Assembly: GCA_030285985.1 (NCBI GenBank)
Contig: CP127384.1
Location: 1,414,501-1,478,500 of the forward strand
Length of the DNA: 64,000 nt
Direction of reading: 5' to 3'
Source: Aquidulcibacter paucihalophilus
Lineage (GTDB): Bacteria; Pseudomonadota; Alphaproteobacteria; Caulobacterales; Caulobacteraceae
In this document: positions 8,775-17,418 of the stretch, piece by piece
How the letters are laid out: every line of letters starts with the position of its first letter
How positions within the stretch are numbered: the stretch's first letter is position 1
The notes under the pieces: model-generated
The model's database searches: none
What the model was told of the DNA's origin: nothing
The model's input: the letters and a program-made list of their open reading frames with translations, nothing else
Translations under genes and position numbers: made by a program

Positions 8775-10741
8775 GCAGGCGGGCGAGGGGTCTGGTTCTG
8801 GCGGCTGTGGCCAGCCTGCTGCTGGCCGGCTGCGGCGGCGGCGGATCCTCCACCGGCGGCGGTAGCGGAGGCGGCGGTGGTGGTGGCGGCGGTGGGAGCG
8901 GCGCCCTCTATGCCGTGCCTGCGGCCGAGGCCTTGTCGGTGTCGGATGTCGAAGGCGTGCTGGCTCGCGCCGTGGCCGAGGCCCGCGCGCGATCGCGGCC
9001 CGCCGTGATCGCTGTCACCGATCGGGTCGGCAATGTGCTGGCGGTCTATTCCATGACCGGCGCGCCGGCGACGATCACCCTGCGCCCCGGCGCGACGGTC
9101 GATGTCGACCTGCAGGGCGTGGTCGCACCGGCCGCGGCGGGGGCGATCGCCAAGGCCGTAACCGGGGCCTACCTGTCCTCCGGAGGCAACGCCTTTTCCA
9201 GCCGTACCGCCAGTATGATCGTGCAGCAGCATTTTCCGCCCGCCCCTTCGACGGTAGGGCTGGAAAGCGGGCCGCTGTTCGGGGTGCAGTTCAGCCAGCT
9301 GCCCTGTTCCGACATTTCCAGCCGGTTCGTCGCGGGCGGCGGACCGTCGGCCCTGATCGGACCGAAGCGGTCGCCGCTGGGTCTCGCGGCCGATCCCGGC
9401 GGTTTTCCGCTGTACAAGAACGGGGTGCTGGTCGGCGGGGTCGGGGTTATCGCTGAGGGCGATTACGGCTTTGATGTCAACGTTCTGGACGTCGATGCTG
9501 ACGTTGAGGAGCATATCGCCCTCGCCGCCGGCACGGGGCTGTCGCCGTCCGTGGACATCGTCGCGGACCGGGTCGCGGTGGACGGAACGACCCTGCGCTA
9601 CAGCGACGCCACGGCGGCCACGCTGATGAGCACGCCGGCCTCGGCGACGGCCTTCGGGAGCCTGCCGGTGGGGACGGGCGTGTTCACTCCGGTCGCCGGC
9701 TACTACGCCGGGCCGGGCGCGATCGCGGGCCAGGCCTATGGGACCGAGGCCTCCGGCGTGCGCAAGGCGACGGCGGGCGAGTTCAACAATGTCGATGCCT
9801 TCATCCTGACCGACGGGTCGGGCGGTGCCCGCTATCCGGTGCAGGGCGGTACGGATGTGGGCTCCGTCGGCGCGCCCCTGACTGCCGCCGAGACGCGCGC
9901 GGTGCTGGAGGAGGCCTTCACCATCATGAGCCGGGCGCGGGCCCAGATCCGTCGCCCACTGGACAGCCGCGCCCAGGTCTCGATCGCGGTGGTCGACACC
10001 CACGGCGTGACCCTCGGACTGGTGCGATCGCCCGACGCCCCGCTGTTCGGGATCGATGTGGCCGTGCAGAAGGCCCGCACCGCCAGCTTCCTGTCGAACC
10101 CTGCCGCCGCCGCCGATCTGTCGGGCGACCCGTCGGCGGATGTGAATGCCTTTGTCGGCCAGACCCGGACCTTCCTGTCGATGCCCACGGCCCTGACCGG
10201 GCAGACCGCGTTCAGTGTGCGCGCCGTCGGCAATCTGGCACGGCCCTATTTCCCCGACGGCGAGGTCGGTCCGACCAGCGGACCCTTGTCGCGACCGATC
10301 GCCATGTGGAGCCCGTTCTCGACGGGCCTGCAGACCGCCCTGATCCTCGCCAACCTCGGCCAGCACGTCGGCTTCGTCAGCGGCCTGGGGCCGGATACGG
10401 TGGCGCGTTGCACGGCCCTGCCGGATGCCGCGCCGGGGCGGAACCGGCTGCAAAACGGCCTGCAGATCTTCCCCGGCGGGGTGCCGATCTATCGTGGCAC
10501 GCGGTTGATCGGAGCGATCGGTGTGTCCGGCGACGGGATCGACCAGGACGACATGATCTCCTTCCTCGGTCTCCAGAACGCCGCGATCCGGGTGGGTGGC
10601 ATCAGTCAGGCCCCCGCTGCGAACCGGTCAGACCAGATCGTCGTCACCCATCCCGGCGGCTCGACCCGGTTGCGCTACGTCAGCTGTCCGTTCGCGCCCT
10701 TCCTGGATTCCTCGCAACAGAACGTCTGCAGTGCGCCGTGA
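8771..10741 (+). CDS. lipoprotein with two HbpS/GlcG (DUF336) domains
   Basis: A 656-residue predicted lipoprotein. The lipobox LLLAGC places the lipidated Cys at residue 21, followed by a Gly/Ser-only linker to about residue 48 that would hold the folded part away from the membrane. Two related domains follow. The first starts at LSVSDVEGVLARAVAEARA with AVIAVTDRVGNVLAVYS; the second, near residue 370, has LTAAETRAVLEEAFTIMSRA with SIAVVDTHGVTLGLVRSPDA. Both match the haem-binding HbpS/GlcG-like fold in style, and later segments carry FPGGVPIYRGTRLIGAIGVSGDG, a family hallmark. It overlaps the cytochrome upstream (ATGA) and the barrel gene downstream (TGATG), so all three are probably translated together. 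A surface or periplasmic haem-binding partner of the cytochromes is an inference. Confidence 0.75.
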   Translation: MSRRARGLVLAAVASLLLAGCGGGGSSTGGGSGGGGGGGGGGSGALYAVPAAEALSVSDVEGVLARAVAEARARSRPAVIAVTDRVGNVLAVYSMTGAPATITLRPGATVDVDLQGVVAPAAAGAIAKAVTGAYLSSGGNAFSSRTASMIVQQHFPPAPSTVGLESGPLFGVQFSQLPCSDISSRFVAGGGPSALIGPKRSPLGLAADPGGFPLYKNGVLVGGVGVIAEGDYGFDVNVLDVDADVEEHIALAAGTGLSPSVDIVADRVAVDGTTLRYSDATAATLMSTPASATAFGSLPVGTGVFTPVAGYYAGPGAIAGQAYGTEASGVRKATAGEFNNVDAFILTDGSGGARYPVQGGTDVGSVGAPLTAAETRAVLEEAFTIMSRARAQIRRPLDSRAQVSIAVVDTHGVTLGLVRSPDAPLFGIDVAVQKARTASFLSNPAAAADLSGDPSADVNAFVGQTRTFLSMPTALTGQTAFSVRAVGNLARPYFPDGEVGPTSGPLSRPIAMWSPFSTGLQTALILANLGQHVGFVSGLGPDTVARCTALPDAAPGRNRLQNGLQIFPGGVPIYRGTRLIGAIGVSGDGIDQDDMISFLGLQNAAIRVGGISQAPAANRSDQIVVTHPGGSTRLRYVSCPFAPFLDSSQQNVCSAP

Positions 10742-12573
10742 TGAAGGTGGCATGGCCCGCCCTGATCGTTGTCGGCCTGGGGTGCCTTTCGGCATCCGAC
10801 GCCGCTGCGCAAGGCCTGCCTCTGGTCATCCAGCCTGCCACGCCGCAGCCGTCCCGGGACGTTGAACCGCCGCAGCAGGTCGATCCCGATGCGCCGATCC
10901 GTCGCCGCCCGGGCCGGGTCGAAAGCTATCCCGAGGCGATCATCCAGGCCAATCCGGGCGCGGTGCGCGCACCGCCGCCCGAGGCCTTTCCAGCCGACCA
11001 CCTGCCGCTTCCCGACCGCTGGCGGGTGATCGAGGCCGTCGGCGTCAACGAGCGCTGGTTTGACCCCTATAACCAGAACACGCTCAAGGGCGACCGGCCA
11101 TTGCCGGGCCATGAGAACCTGTTCGTGGTCGTCGCCGGGGTCTCGGACACGGTGATCGAGCCGCGGTCGCTGCCGCTGCCGGTCGGCGTGCAGACGACCC
11201 AGGACCCGAACAGCCTGGACGTCTTCGGCCGCTCGGACAGTCTGATCGTGTCGCAAACGCTTGTGGCGTCGGTGGCGCTGATCGAGGGGTCGACGGCGTT
11301 CAAGCCACCCGATTTCGAGGCCCGCCTGACCCTCGCCTTCAACTACAGTGATGTCAGCGTGCCGGAGAGGCGCATCCTTTCGGTGCGGCCGTCGAAAGGC
11401 CCTGACCGGCAGGATTCCTTCCTCGGCGTGCAGGAAGCCTTCATCGACTATCACCTCCGCAACGTCTCGGAGCGCTACGACTTCGACTCTGTACGGGTCG
11501 GAATCCAGCCCTTCACCTCGGATTTCCGGGGCTTCCTGTTCCAGGACAACCAGCTGGGCGTGCGGCTGTTCGGGAACCGCGACAACAACCGCTACCAGTA
11601 CAATCTGGGTCTCTTCCTGCGACTGGAGAAGGACACCAACTCCGGCCTGAACGACATCACCCAGTCGATCCGCGACGACCAGATCTTCGTCGCCAACCTG
11701 TATCGGCAGGACCTGCCGGTGCCCGGCATGACCTCGCAGTGGACGGTGATCTACAACCGCAATCGCGAGAGCGATGACATCCATATCGACGACAACGGCT
11801 TCCCGGCCCGCCCGGCGCTGCTGGGGGACCTGCGGGGCAGGGACTATGACGTCGCCTATCTGGGCTACAACGCCGACGGCCGGATCGGCCGGATCAATCT
11901 GACGGCCTCGGCCTATGCGGCTGTCGGCGAGGACCGGAACAGCATGTTCACGGGCCAGCCGGCGGACATCCGGGCCTGGTTCCTCGCGGTCGAGCCTTCG
12001 ATCGATTTCGACTGGATGCGATTCCGCGCCTCGGGCCTCTACGCCTCGGGCGATTCCGATCCCTATGACGACGTCGAGGAGGGGTTCGACGCCATCTTCG
12101 AGAACCCGCAGTTCGCCGGGGCCGACACCAGCTACTGGATCCGCCAGTCCATCCCGTTCGCGGGCGGCGGGCGGGCGATCGGCGTCAACGGCCGCAACGC
12201 GGTGCTGAACTCGCTGCGCTCCTCGAAGGAGGAGGGGCAGTCCAATTTCAACAACCCCGGCACCATCCTGGTCGGGTTCGGGACCGATCTGGATCTGACG
12301 CCCCAGCTTCGGGTCAGCGCCAACGCCAACCATCTGTGGTTCGCGGACACGGCGGTGGTCCAGGCTCTGCGCCAGGAAGGCTCGATCCCGAAGGCGCTGG
12401 GCTTTGACGTGTCGGTCTCGGCCATCTGGCGGCCGATGATGACCCAGAACGTCGTCCTGCGCGCTTCGGCAGCGGTATTCGAGCCCGGTGACGGCTTCGG
12501 TGACCTGTTCCAGGCGACGAATCGTGACGACCGCTTCTATTCCGTTCTATTGAACGCTGTTCTTAGTTTCTGA
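10741..12573 (+). CDS. outer-membrane beta-barrel protein of the cytochrome operon
   Basis: A 610-residue exported protein starting at ATG 10741, inside the stop codon of the lipoprotein gene. A signal peptide of about 23 residues ends near DAAAQ. A Pro-rich region to about residue 105 comes next, then alternating amphipathic strands with many aromatic residues: FEARLTLAFNYSDV, YNLGLFLRLEKD, TSQWTVIYNRNRES, INLTASAYAAVGED. The protein ends in LLNAVLSF, a C-terminal Phe typical of barrels assembled by the BAM complex. The nearest family look is an alginate-export/porin-like barrel. By context it is a candidate for the outer-membrane sheath of a porin-cytochrome conduit, comparable in role but not in visible sequence to MtrB/PioB. 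No haem site is present. Confidence 0.7.
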   Translation: MKVAWPALIVVGLGCLSASDAAAQGLPLVIQPATPQPSRDVEPPQQVDPDAPIRRRPGRVESYPEAIIQANPGAVRAPPPEAFPADHLPLPDRWRVIEAVGVNERWFDPYNQNTLKGDRPLPGHENLFVVVAGVSDTVIEPRSLPLPVGVQTTQDPNSLDVFGRSDSLIVSQTLVASVALIEGSTAFKPPDFEARLTLAFNYSDVSVPERRILSVRPSKGPDRQDSFLGVQEAFIDYHLRNVSERYDFDSVRVGIQPFTSDFRGFLFQDNQLGVRLFGNRDNNRYQYNLGLFLRLEKDTNSGLNDITQSIRDDQIFVANLYRQDLPVPGMTSQWTVIYNRNRESDDIHIDDNGFPARPALLGDLRGRDYDVAYLGYNADGRIGRINLTASAYAAVGEDRNSMFTGQPADIRAWFLAVEPSIDFDWMRFRASGLYASGDSDPYDDVEEGFDAIFENPQFAGADTSYWIRQSIPFAGGGRAIGVNGRNAVLNSLRSSKEEGQSNFNNPGTILVGFGTDLDLTPQLRVSANANHLWFADTAVVQALRQEGSIPKALGFDVSVSAIWRPMMTQNVVLRASAAVFEPGDGFGDLFQATNRDDRFYSVLLNAVLSF

Positions 12574-12580
12574 GGGGCGC

Positions 12581-15500
12581 ATGGGGACCTGGGGGGGCAA
12601 GCGGCTGGTAATCGGGGCGGTATCCGTCCTGATGATCCTCGTCGCCGGGTCTCCGGCCGCTGTGGTCGCTGACGATGACGAGGCTCCCGTCGCACGCGTC
12701 TATGTCGCCGCGCCGGCCGCGCCGCCCAGCCAGACCCCTGAACAGGCCGCCGCCAAGAGCGCCGGTTGCGTCAGCTGCCACAGTCCGGTGGACGCCGCGA
12801 GCATGCACGCCTCGCCGGCGGTCGTGCTGGGCTGCGTCGACTGTCACGGCGGCGACGCCACGGCCATGGCTCCGGCCGGCGCATCCAGGGATGCTCCTGA
12901 ATACAGCGCAGTACGCGATAGAGCTCATGTGCTGCCTCGCTATCCCGGGAGCTGGCATTTCCCCAGCTCGGCCAATCCCGAGCGGACCTACACCCTGCTC
13001 AACCGCGAGGCTCCCGAGTTCATTCGTTTCGTGAATCCCGGGGACTATCGGGTTGCGCGTCAGTCCTGCGGTAACTGCCACATGGAACTGATTGAAAGAG
13101 CAGAGCGATCCCTGATGGCGACGGGGGCGATGTTCTTCGGCGGCGCCTCGTACAACAACGGCATCCTGCCCTATAAAAACTACATCATCGGCGAGGCCTA
13201 TACGCCCGAAGGCGAGCCGGCGCGGCTGCTTTCCCCCGGCACGCCGCCCGGCACGGTGACGCTGGACGAGCAGCGGCGTGGTGCCCTGCCGGTCCTCTAT
13301 CCGATCCCGACCTGGCAGGTGACGCCCCCCGGGGACATCTTCCGGGTGTTCGAGCGCGGCGGACGCAACATCGCCACCCAGTTCCCCGAAATCGGCCTGC
13401 CCAGCCCGACGGGCCAGATCCAGCGACTTGAGGAACCGGGCCGTCCGGACTTCCGCCAGTCGTCGCGCGGACCGGGCACCGGCCTGCGCATCGCCGTGCC
13501 GGTCCTGAACATCCACAAGACCCGCCTGAACGACCCCTACACCTGGTTTATGGGCACCAATGACCAGCCGGGCGACTACCGCTCCTCCGGCTGCACCTCA
13601 TGCCACGTGGTCTACGCCAACGACCGCGAGCCGCGGCATAGCCTGGGCTATTCCCAGTTCGGGCGGGATGGCCAGACGGCGACCGTGGACCCGACCATCA
13701 ACCGCGAGGAATCGGGCCATCCGATCCGCCACGCCTTCAGTCGCGCCATCCCCACGTCCCAGTGCATGAACTGCCACATGCACCAGCCGAACATGTTCCT
13801 GAACAGCTACCTCGGCTACACGATGTGGGACTATGAGTCCGACGCGCCGACCATGTGGCCGGAGCGGCAGCGCTATCCGACCGCCGAGGAAATCCGCGCG
13901 GTTCTGGACCGCAATCCCGAGGGTGCCGCGCCGCGCGGCAACTGGGCCGATCTGGACTTCCTGCGCGCCGTCAACGACCTGAACCCGACCCTGCGCGACA
14001 CCCAGTTCGCCGACTATCACGGCCACGGCTGGAATTTCCGCGGCGTGTTCAAGCGTGATCGCGAAGGCAACCTGCTGGACGCGGAGGGGGCCATCGTCTC
14101 GCCGGACGATCCCGAGCGCTGGCGCCGGGAAGGGGAGGGCCAGTTCGTCCCGCCGGGGACCAATCCGGGCCGCACGGTCCACATGATGGACATCCACGCC
14201 GAGAAGGGCCTGCAGTGCGCCGACTGCCATTTCTCGCAGGACAGCCACGGCTCGGGCCTGATCATGGGCGAGGTGGCGGCGGCCGTGGAGATCGGCTGCA
14301 AGGACTGCCACGGCACCTCGCGGACCTACCCGACGCTGCGCACCTCCGGCCCGGCGGCGCCGCCCGAGGGGACGGACCTGACCCTGCTGCGCAACTCGGA
14401 CGGCCAGCGTCGCTTCGAATGGATCGAACGCGACAACCGCCGGGTGCTGATCCAGCGTTCGATCGTCGATCCGACCCTGGAGTGGGAGGTCGATCTGGTG
14501 CGCGACGCCGTTGACCGGGACAGCCCCGAGTTCAATCCGGCGGCGGCACGGGCCAAGCTGATGTCGGTTTCGCGGCCCGGCCAGGCCAGCTTCTCCTGGG
14601 GTCCGGGTGTCGCGACGACGGACCTGGCCCACGATGACGAGGAGATGGCCTGCTACAGCTGTCACACCTCCTGGACGCCGTCCTGCGGCGGCTGCCACCT
14701 GCCGGTCGAGGCCAACTGGCAGGCGACCAGCCACCGCGCCGAGGGCGGCACGACCCGCAACTACGCGACCTACAATCCGCAGGTGGCGCGCGACGACATG
14801 TTCCAGCTGGGCCGCCACGGAACCGCGCGTGGCGGGGTGATCGCCCCGGCCCGCTCGTCCTCGGCCCTGGTGCTGTCCTCGACCAATATCAACCGCGAGC
14901 GGATCTATGTGCAGCAGCCGCCGATCTCGGCGGTCGGCTTCTCGAGCCAGGCCTTCGCGCCGCATTTCCCGCACACGGTCCGGCGCACCGAGACCAAGAC
15001 CTGCACCGACTGTCACGTCTCCGAAGCCGAGGACAACAACGCCATCATGGCCCAGCTGCTCATGCTGGGGACCAACTCGGTCAATTTCGTCGGCATGAAT
15101 GCCTGGGTCGGGCTGGAGTCCGGTATCGAGGCGGTGCGGGTGACCGAGTGGGACGAGCCGCAGGCGGTGTTCGGCTCCTATCTGCAGCGCTACGCCTATC
15201 CCGACTTCTTCGCCCAGCACGTCGAGCGCAACGGGCGCGAGCTGATCAACTGGACGCGCGGCGAGGCCTTCGATCCGGAGGCCGGCGGCAGCGGGGATAC
15301 CCGATCCGTCGAGGAGATCGCCAATACCCTGCAGGGCACCGGGGGCGAGGCGCGCTGCCTGCAGCTGCGCGGGGAGTATATGTTCGTGGCCGAGGGCCGC
15401 GGCGGGTTCCGGGTCTATGATGTGGCCGCGATCGGCAACAAGGGCGTCTCGGATCGCATCCTGACCGCGCCCTTCTCGCCGCTCGGCAATGACACCCACG

Positions 15501-16507
15501 TGGCCTCCGGCAACGCCACCTGCATGGCCCTGCCGACCAACCAGCCGATCGCGCCGACCCGCAACACCGCGGAGATGCGGACCGCCAACCAGGAACAGGC
15601 CTTCCACCCGATCTACAGCTACGCCGTCGTCACCGACGCGCGTGAGGGGCTGATCCTGGTGAATGTCGACACCCTGGCCGACGGGGATCCGCGCAACAAC
15701 AACCTGCGTCGGGCCGCGACCTGGAACCCGGGCGGGGTGCTGGACGGTGCGCGGCACATCACGCTGGCGGGCCATATCGCCTATATCGCCGCCCGCTCGG
15801 GTCTGGTGGTGGTCGATCTCGATGATCCGCTGCGGCCACGGCATGTCACCACCGTGCGGCTGGACGACGTCCGGGCCTCGGCGCTGCAGTTCCGCTATCT
15901 GTTCGTGACGGACGCGCAGGGGATGCGGGTTCTGGATGTGACGAAACTGGACGCTCCGCGCGCCATCGAGGGTGCCGTCGTGCCGCTGGGCGATGCGCGC
16001 CGTCTTTATGTCGCCCGGACCTATGCCTATGTCGCCGCCAAGGGCGAGGGGCTGGTGATCATCAATGTGACCAACCCGCGCCAGCCCCGCCTGCAGCAGC
16101 GTGTGACCTTCGACGGGCGGCTGAACGACGCCGAGGACGTGGTCGTGGCCTCCACCAACGCCTCCCTGTTCGCCTATGTCGCAGACGGGCGGAACGGACT
16201 GAAGGTGCTGCAGCTGACCAGCCCGGACAGCCAGAGGAATTTCTACGGCTTCTCGCCGGAGCCACGGCCCGAACTGATCGCCTGGGCGCGCACGCCGTCG
16301 CCGGCCCTGGCCCTGTCCAAGGGGCTGGACCGTGACCGTGGCGTGGACGAGACGGGGCACCAGATCGCCATCTTCGGCCGGCTCGGCTCCCGGCCGTTCA
16401 ACAGGACCGAGATGGAGCGGCTGTTCCTCGACTATCGCGGCGAGGTGTACCGGGTCAGTGACCGGCCGTCGCTGGACGGCTGGCTGGCGGCTTCCGGCGG
16501 GCGGTAG
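12581..16507 (+). CDS. decahaem cytochrome c fused to an LVIVD-repeat beta-propeller
   Basis: A 1308-residue exported protein with a signal peptide ending near residue 30 and ten CxxCH sites at residues 63, 85, 163, 338, 395, 546, 573, 691, 702 and 808. Haems are clustered in pairs separated by long haem-free stretches, for example 163-338 and 395-546. From about residue 925 the haem part gives way to repeated strands of the LVIVD type: YMFVAEGRGGFRVYDV, AYIAARSGLVVVDLDDPLRP, YLFVTDAQGMRVLDV, AYVAAKGEGLVIINVTNP and FAYVADGRNGLKVLQL. About five to seven propeller blades are plausible. ATG 12581 has a GAGGGG site eight bases after the barrel stop, so it belongs to the same operon. No lipobox is seen. 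It probably carries electrons in the periplasm or at the cell surface; the propeller could be a docking or substrate module. Both roles are inferred. Confidence 0.88.
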   Translation: MGTWGGKRLVIGAVSVLMILVAGSPAAVVADDDEAPVARVYVAAPAAPPSQTPEQAAAKSAGCVSCHSPVDAASMHASPAVVLGCVDCHGGDATAMAPAGASRDAPEYSAVRDRAHVLPRYPGSWHFPSSANPERTYTLLNREAPEFIRFVNPGDYRVARQSCGNCHMELIERAERSLMATGAMFFGGASYNNGILPYKNYIIGEAYTPEGEPARLLSPGTPPGTVTLDEQRRGALPVLYPIPTWQVTPPGDIFRVFERGGRNIATQFPEIGLPSPTGQIQRLEEPGRPDFRQSSRGPGTGLRIAVPVLNIHKTRLNDPYTWFMGTNDQPGDYRSSGCTSCHVVYANDREPRHSLGYSQFGRDGQTATVDPTINREESGHPIRHAFSRAIPTSQCMNCHMHQPNMFLNSYLGYTMWDYESDAPTMWPERQRYPTAEEIRAVLDRNPEGAAPRGNWADLDFLRAVNDLNPTLRDTQFADYHGHGWNFRGVFKRDREGNLLDAEGAIVSPDDPERWRREGEGQFVPPGTNPGRTVHMMDIHAEKGLQCADCHFSQDSHGSGLIMGEVAAAVEIGCKDCHGTSRTYPTLRTSGPAAPPEGTDLTLLRNSDGQRRFEWIERDNRRVLIQRSIVDPTLEWEVDLVRDAVDRDSPEFNPAAARAKLMSVSRPGQASFSWGPGVATTDLAHDDEEMACYSCHTSWTPSCGGCHLPVEANWQATSHRAEGGTTRNYATYNPQVARDDMFQLGRHGTARGGVIAPARSSSALVLSSTNINRERIYVQQPPISAVGFSSQAFAPHFPHTVRRTETKTCTDCHVSEAEDNNAIMAQLLMLGTNSVNFVGMNAWVGLESGIEAVRVTEWDEPQAVFGSYLQRYAYPDFFAQHVERNGRELINWTRGEAFDPEAGGSGDTRSVEEIANTLQGTGGEARCLQLRGEYMFVAEGRGGFRVYDVAAIGNKGVSDRILTAPFSPLGNDTHVASGNATCMALPTNQPIAPTRNTAEMRTANQEQAFHPIYSYAVVTDAREGLILVNVDTLADGDPRNNNLRRAATWNPGGVLDGARHITLAGHIAYIAARSGLVVVDLDDPLRPRHVTTVRLDDVRASALQFRYLFVTDAQGMRVLDVTKLDAPRAIEGAVVPLGDARRLYVARTYAYVAAKGEGLVIINVTNPRQPRLQQRVTFDGRLNDAEDVVVASTNASLFAYVADGRNGLKVLQLTSPDSQRNFYGFSPEPRPELIAWARTPSPALALSKGLDRDRGVDETGHQIAIFGRLGSRPFNRTEMERLFLDYRGEVYRVSDRPSLDGWLAASGGR

Positions 16508-16513
16508 CCCGCC
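16496..16513. terminator. hairpin between converging genes
   Basis: GGCGGGC (16496-16502) and GCCCGCC (16507-16513) form a perfect seven-pair stem with a GGTA loop. It covers the stop codon of the decahaem gene and abuts the end of the opposing phosphodiesterase gene. There is no T-run, so it may slow rather than terminate transcription. Confidence 0.4.
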
Positions 16514-16515
16514 CG

Positions 16516-17385
16516 CTAGTGGTGGTGCGGTCCGGCCGTCCCGGCGCGTTCCTGCGCGAGATGCTTCATGAAGGCCTGCATCTTGTGCGTATAGCGGGCG
16601 AGGATCTTGTAGCGCTGCACCGCCGTGAAATGGCTGACCAGCTTGCGGCCGTTCCAGCGGTGGATGCCGAACGCCGGCGGCGCCTCGGCGATCATCGGCC
16701 GCTTGTCCGGGCGGTCCAGATTCATCGGCTTGAGGTCCAGCACCACCTGCGGGGCGGTTGAGGGACAGACCGTCAGCGTCGTGCCGGCCCATGAGGTGAC
16801 GATGGTGCGGTGGACGTGGCCGCACAGGGCGCCGACGACCTGACCGTGGCGCGAGACCACGTCGGTGAACCGCTGCACCCAGGGTTCGGCCGGGCCGATC
16901 GTCATCCACTCGATGCCGGTGTCGATAGGCGGGTGATGCAGGACCAGCAGGGTCGGCCGGTGCGGCGCCTCGGCGAGGCGGGCCTCCAGCCAGGCCGCCC
17001 GCTTCTCGCAGAAGCCGCCGCCATGGCGGCCTTCCTCGAGGGTGTCCACGACCACGATCCGCAGCGGATGGTCGTCGACGACATACTGGATGAAGCCGTC
17101 CTCCTGGGCCGTATCGGGGAAGACCTGACTGAAGTTGGCGCGGGTATCATGGTTGCCCATGCACATCAGGATGGGCAGGGAAAGCTGCTGGATTTCCTGA
17201 CGAAACCATTCGTACGACGCCACGTCGCCCTTGTCGGCGATGTCGCCGGTGATGACGATCAGGTCGGGCTTCGGGTCAAGCTTCGTCACCGCCTGGACCG
17301 TCTGGCGGAAGCGCTTCTTGTTCATCTCGAACCGGCTCTTCTGATCGAAGCCGATATGGATGTCGGTGATCTGAACGATCAACAT
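16516..17385 (-). CDS. CpdA-like class III cyclic-nucleotide phosphodiesterase
   Basis: A 289-residue calcineurin-fold metallophosphoesterase. The metal ligands appear in order: D-x-H in ITDIHIGF, GDIADKG, GNHDTR, the histidine in LVLHHPPIDTG and GHVHR near residue 206. This is the full GpdQ/CpdA signature, and the E. coli CpdA that hydrolyses cAMP has similar length (about 275). The C-terminal His-rich tail (HHH) is unusual. It starts 33 bp after the end of the adenylate cyclase gene with a GGGGGAAC ribosome site, so cyclase and phosphodiesterase form an operon. That makes cAMP the most likely substrate, although this fold also includes phosphodiester and 2',3'-cyclic phosphate enzymes. Confidence 0.85.
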   Translation of the reverse strand: MLIVQITDIHIGFDQKSRFEMNKKRFRQTVQAVTKLDPKPDLIVITGDIADKGDVASYEWFRQEIQQLSLPILMCMGNHDTRANFSQVFPDTAQEDGFIQYVVDDHPLRIVVVDTLEEGRHGGGFCEKRAAWLEARLAEAPHRPTLLVLHHPPIDTGIEWMTIGPAEPWVQRFTDVVSRHGQVVGALCGHVHRTIVTSWAGTTLTVCPSTAPQVVLDLKPMNLDRPDKRPMIAEAPPAFGIHRWNGRKLVSHFTAVQRYKILARYTHKMQAFMKHLAQERAGTAGPHHH

Positions 17386-17418
17386 GACGCTGTTCCCCCG
17401 TTCAAAGTCATGTCGCTT

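Noticed and set aside
8834..8915. GGC/GGT-rich run in the DUF336 lipoprotein as a possible repeat element
   Set aside because: It is in frame and encodes the Gly/Ser linker behind the lipidated Cys, so it is coding, not a separate repeat.
13598..16909. A minus-strand open frame of 1103 codons opposite the decahaem gene
   Set aside because: The plus strand carries ten haem sites and an LVIVD propeller in frame; the opposite frame shows no domain and no ribosome site.
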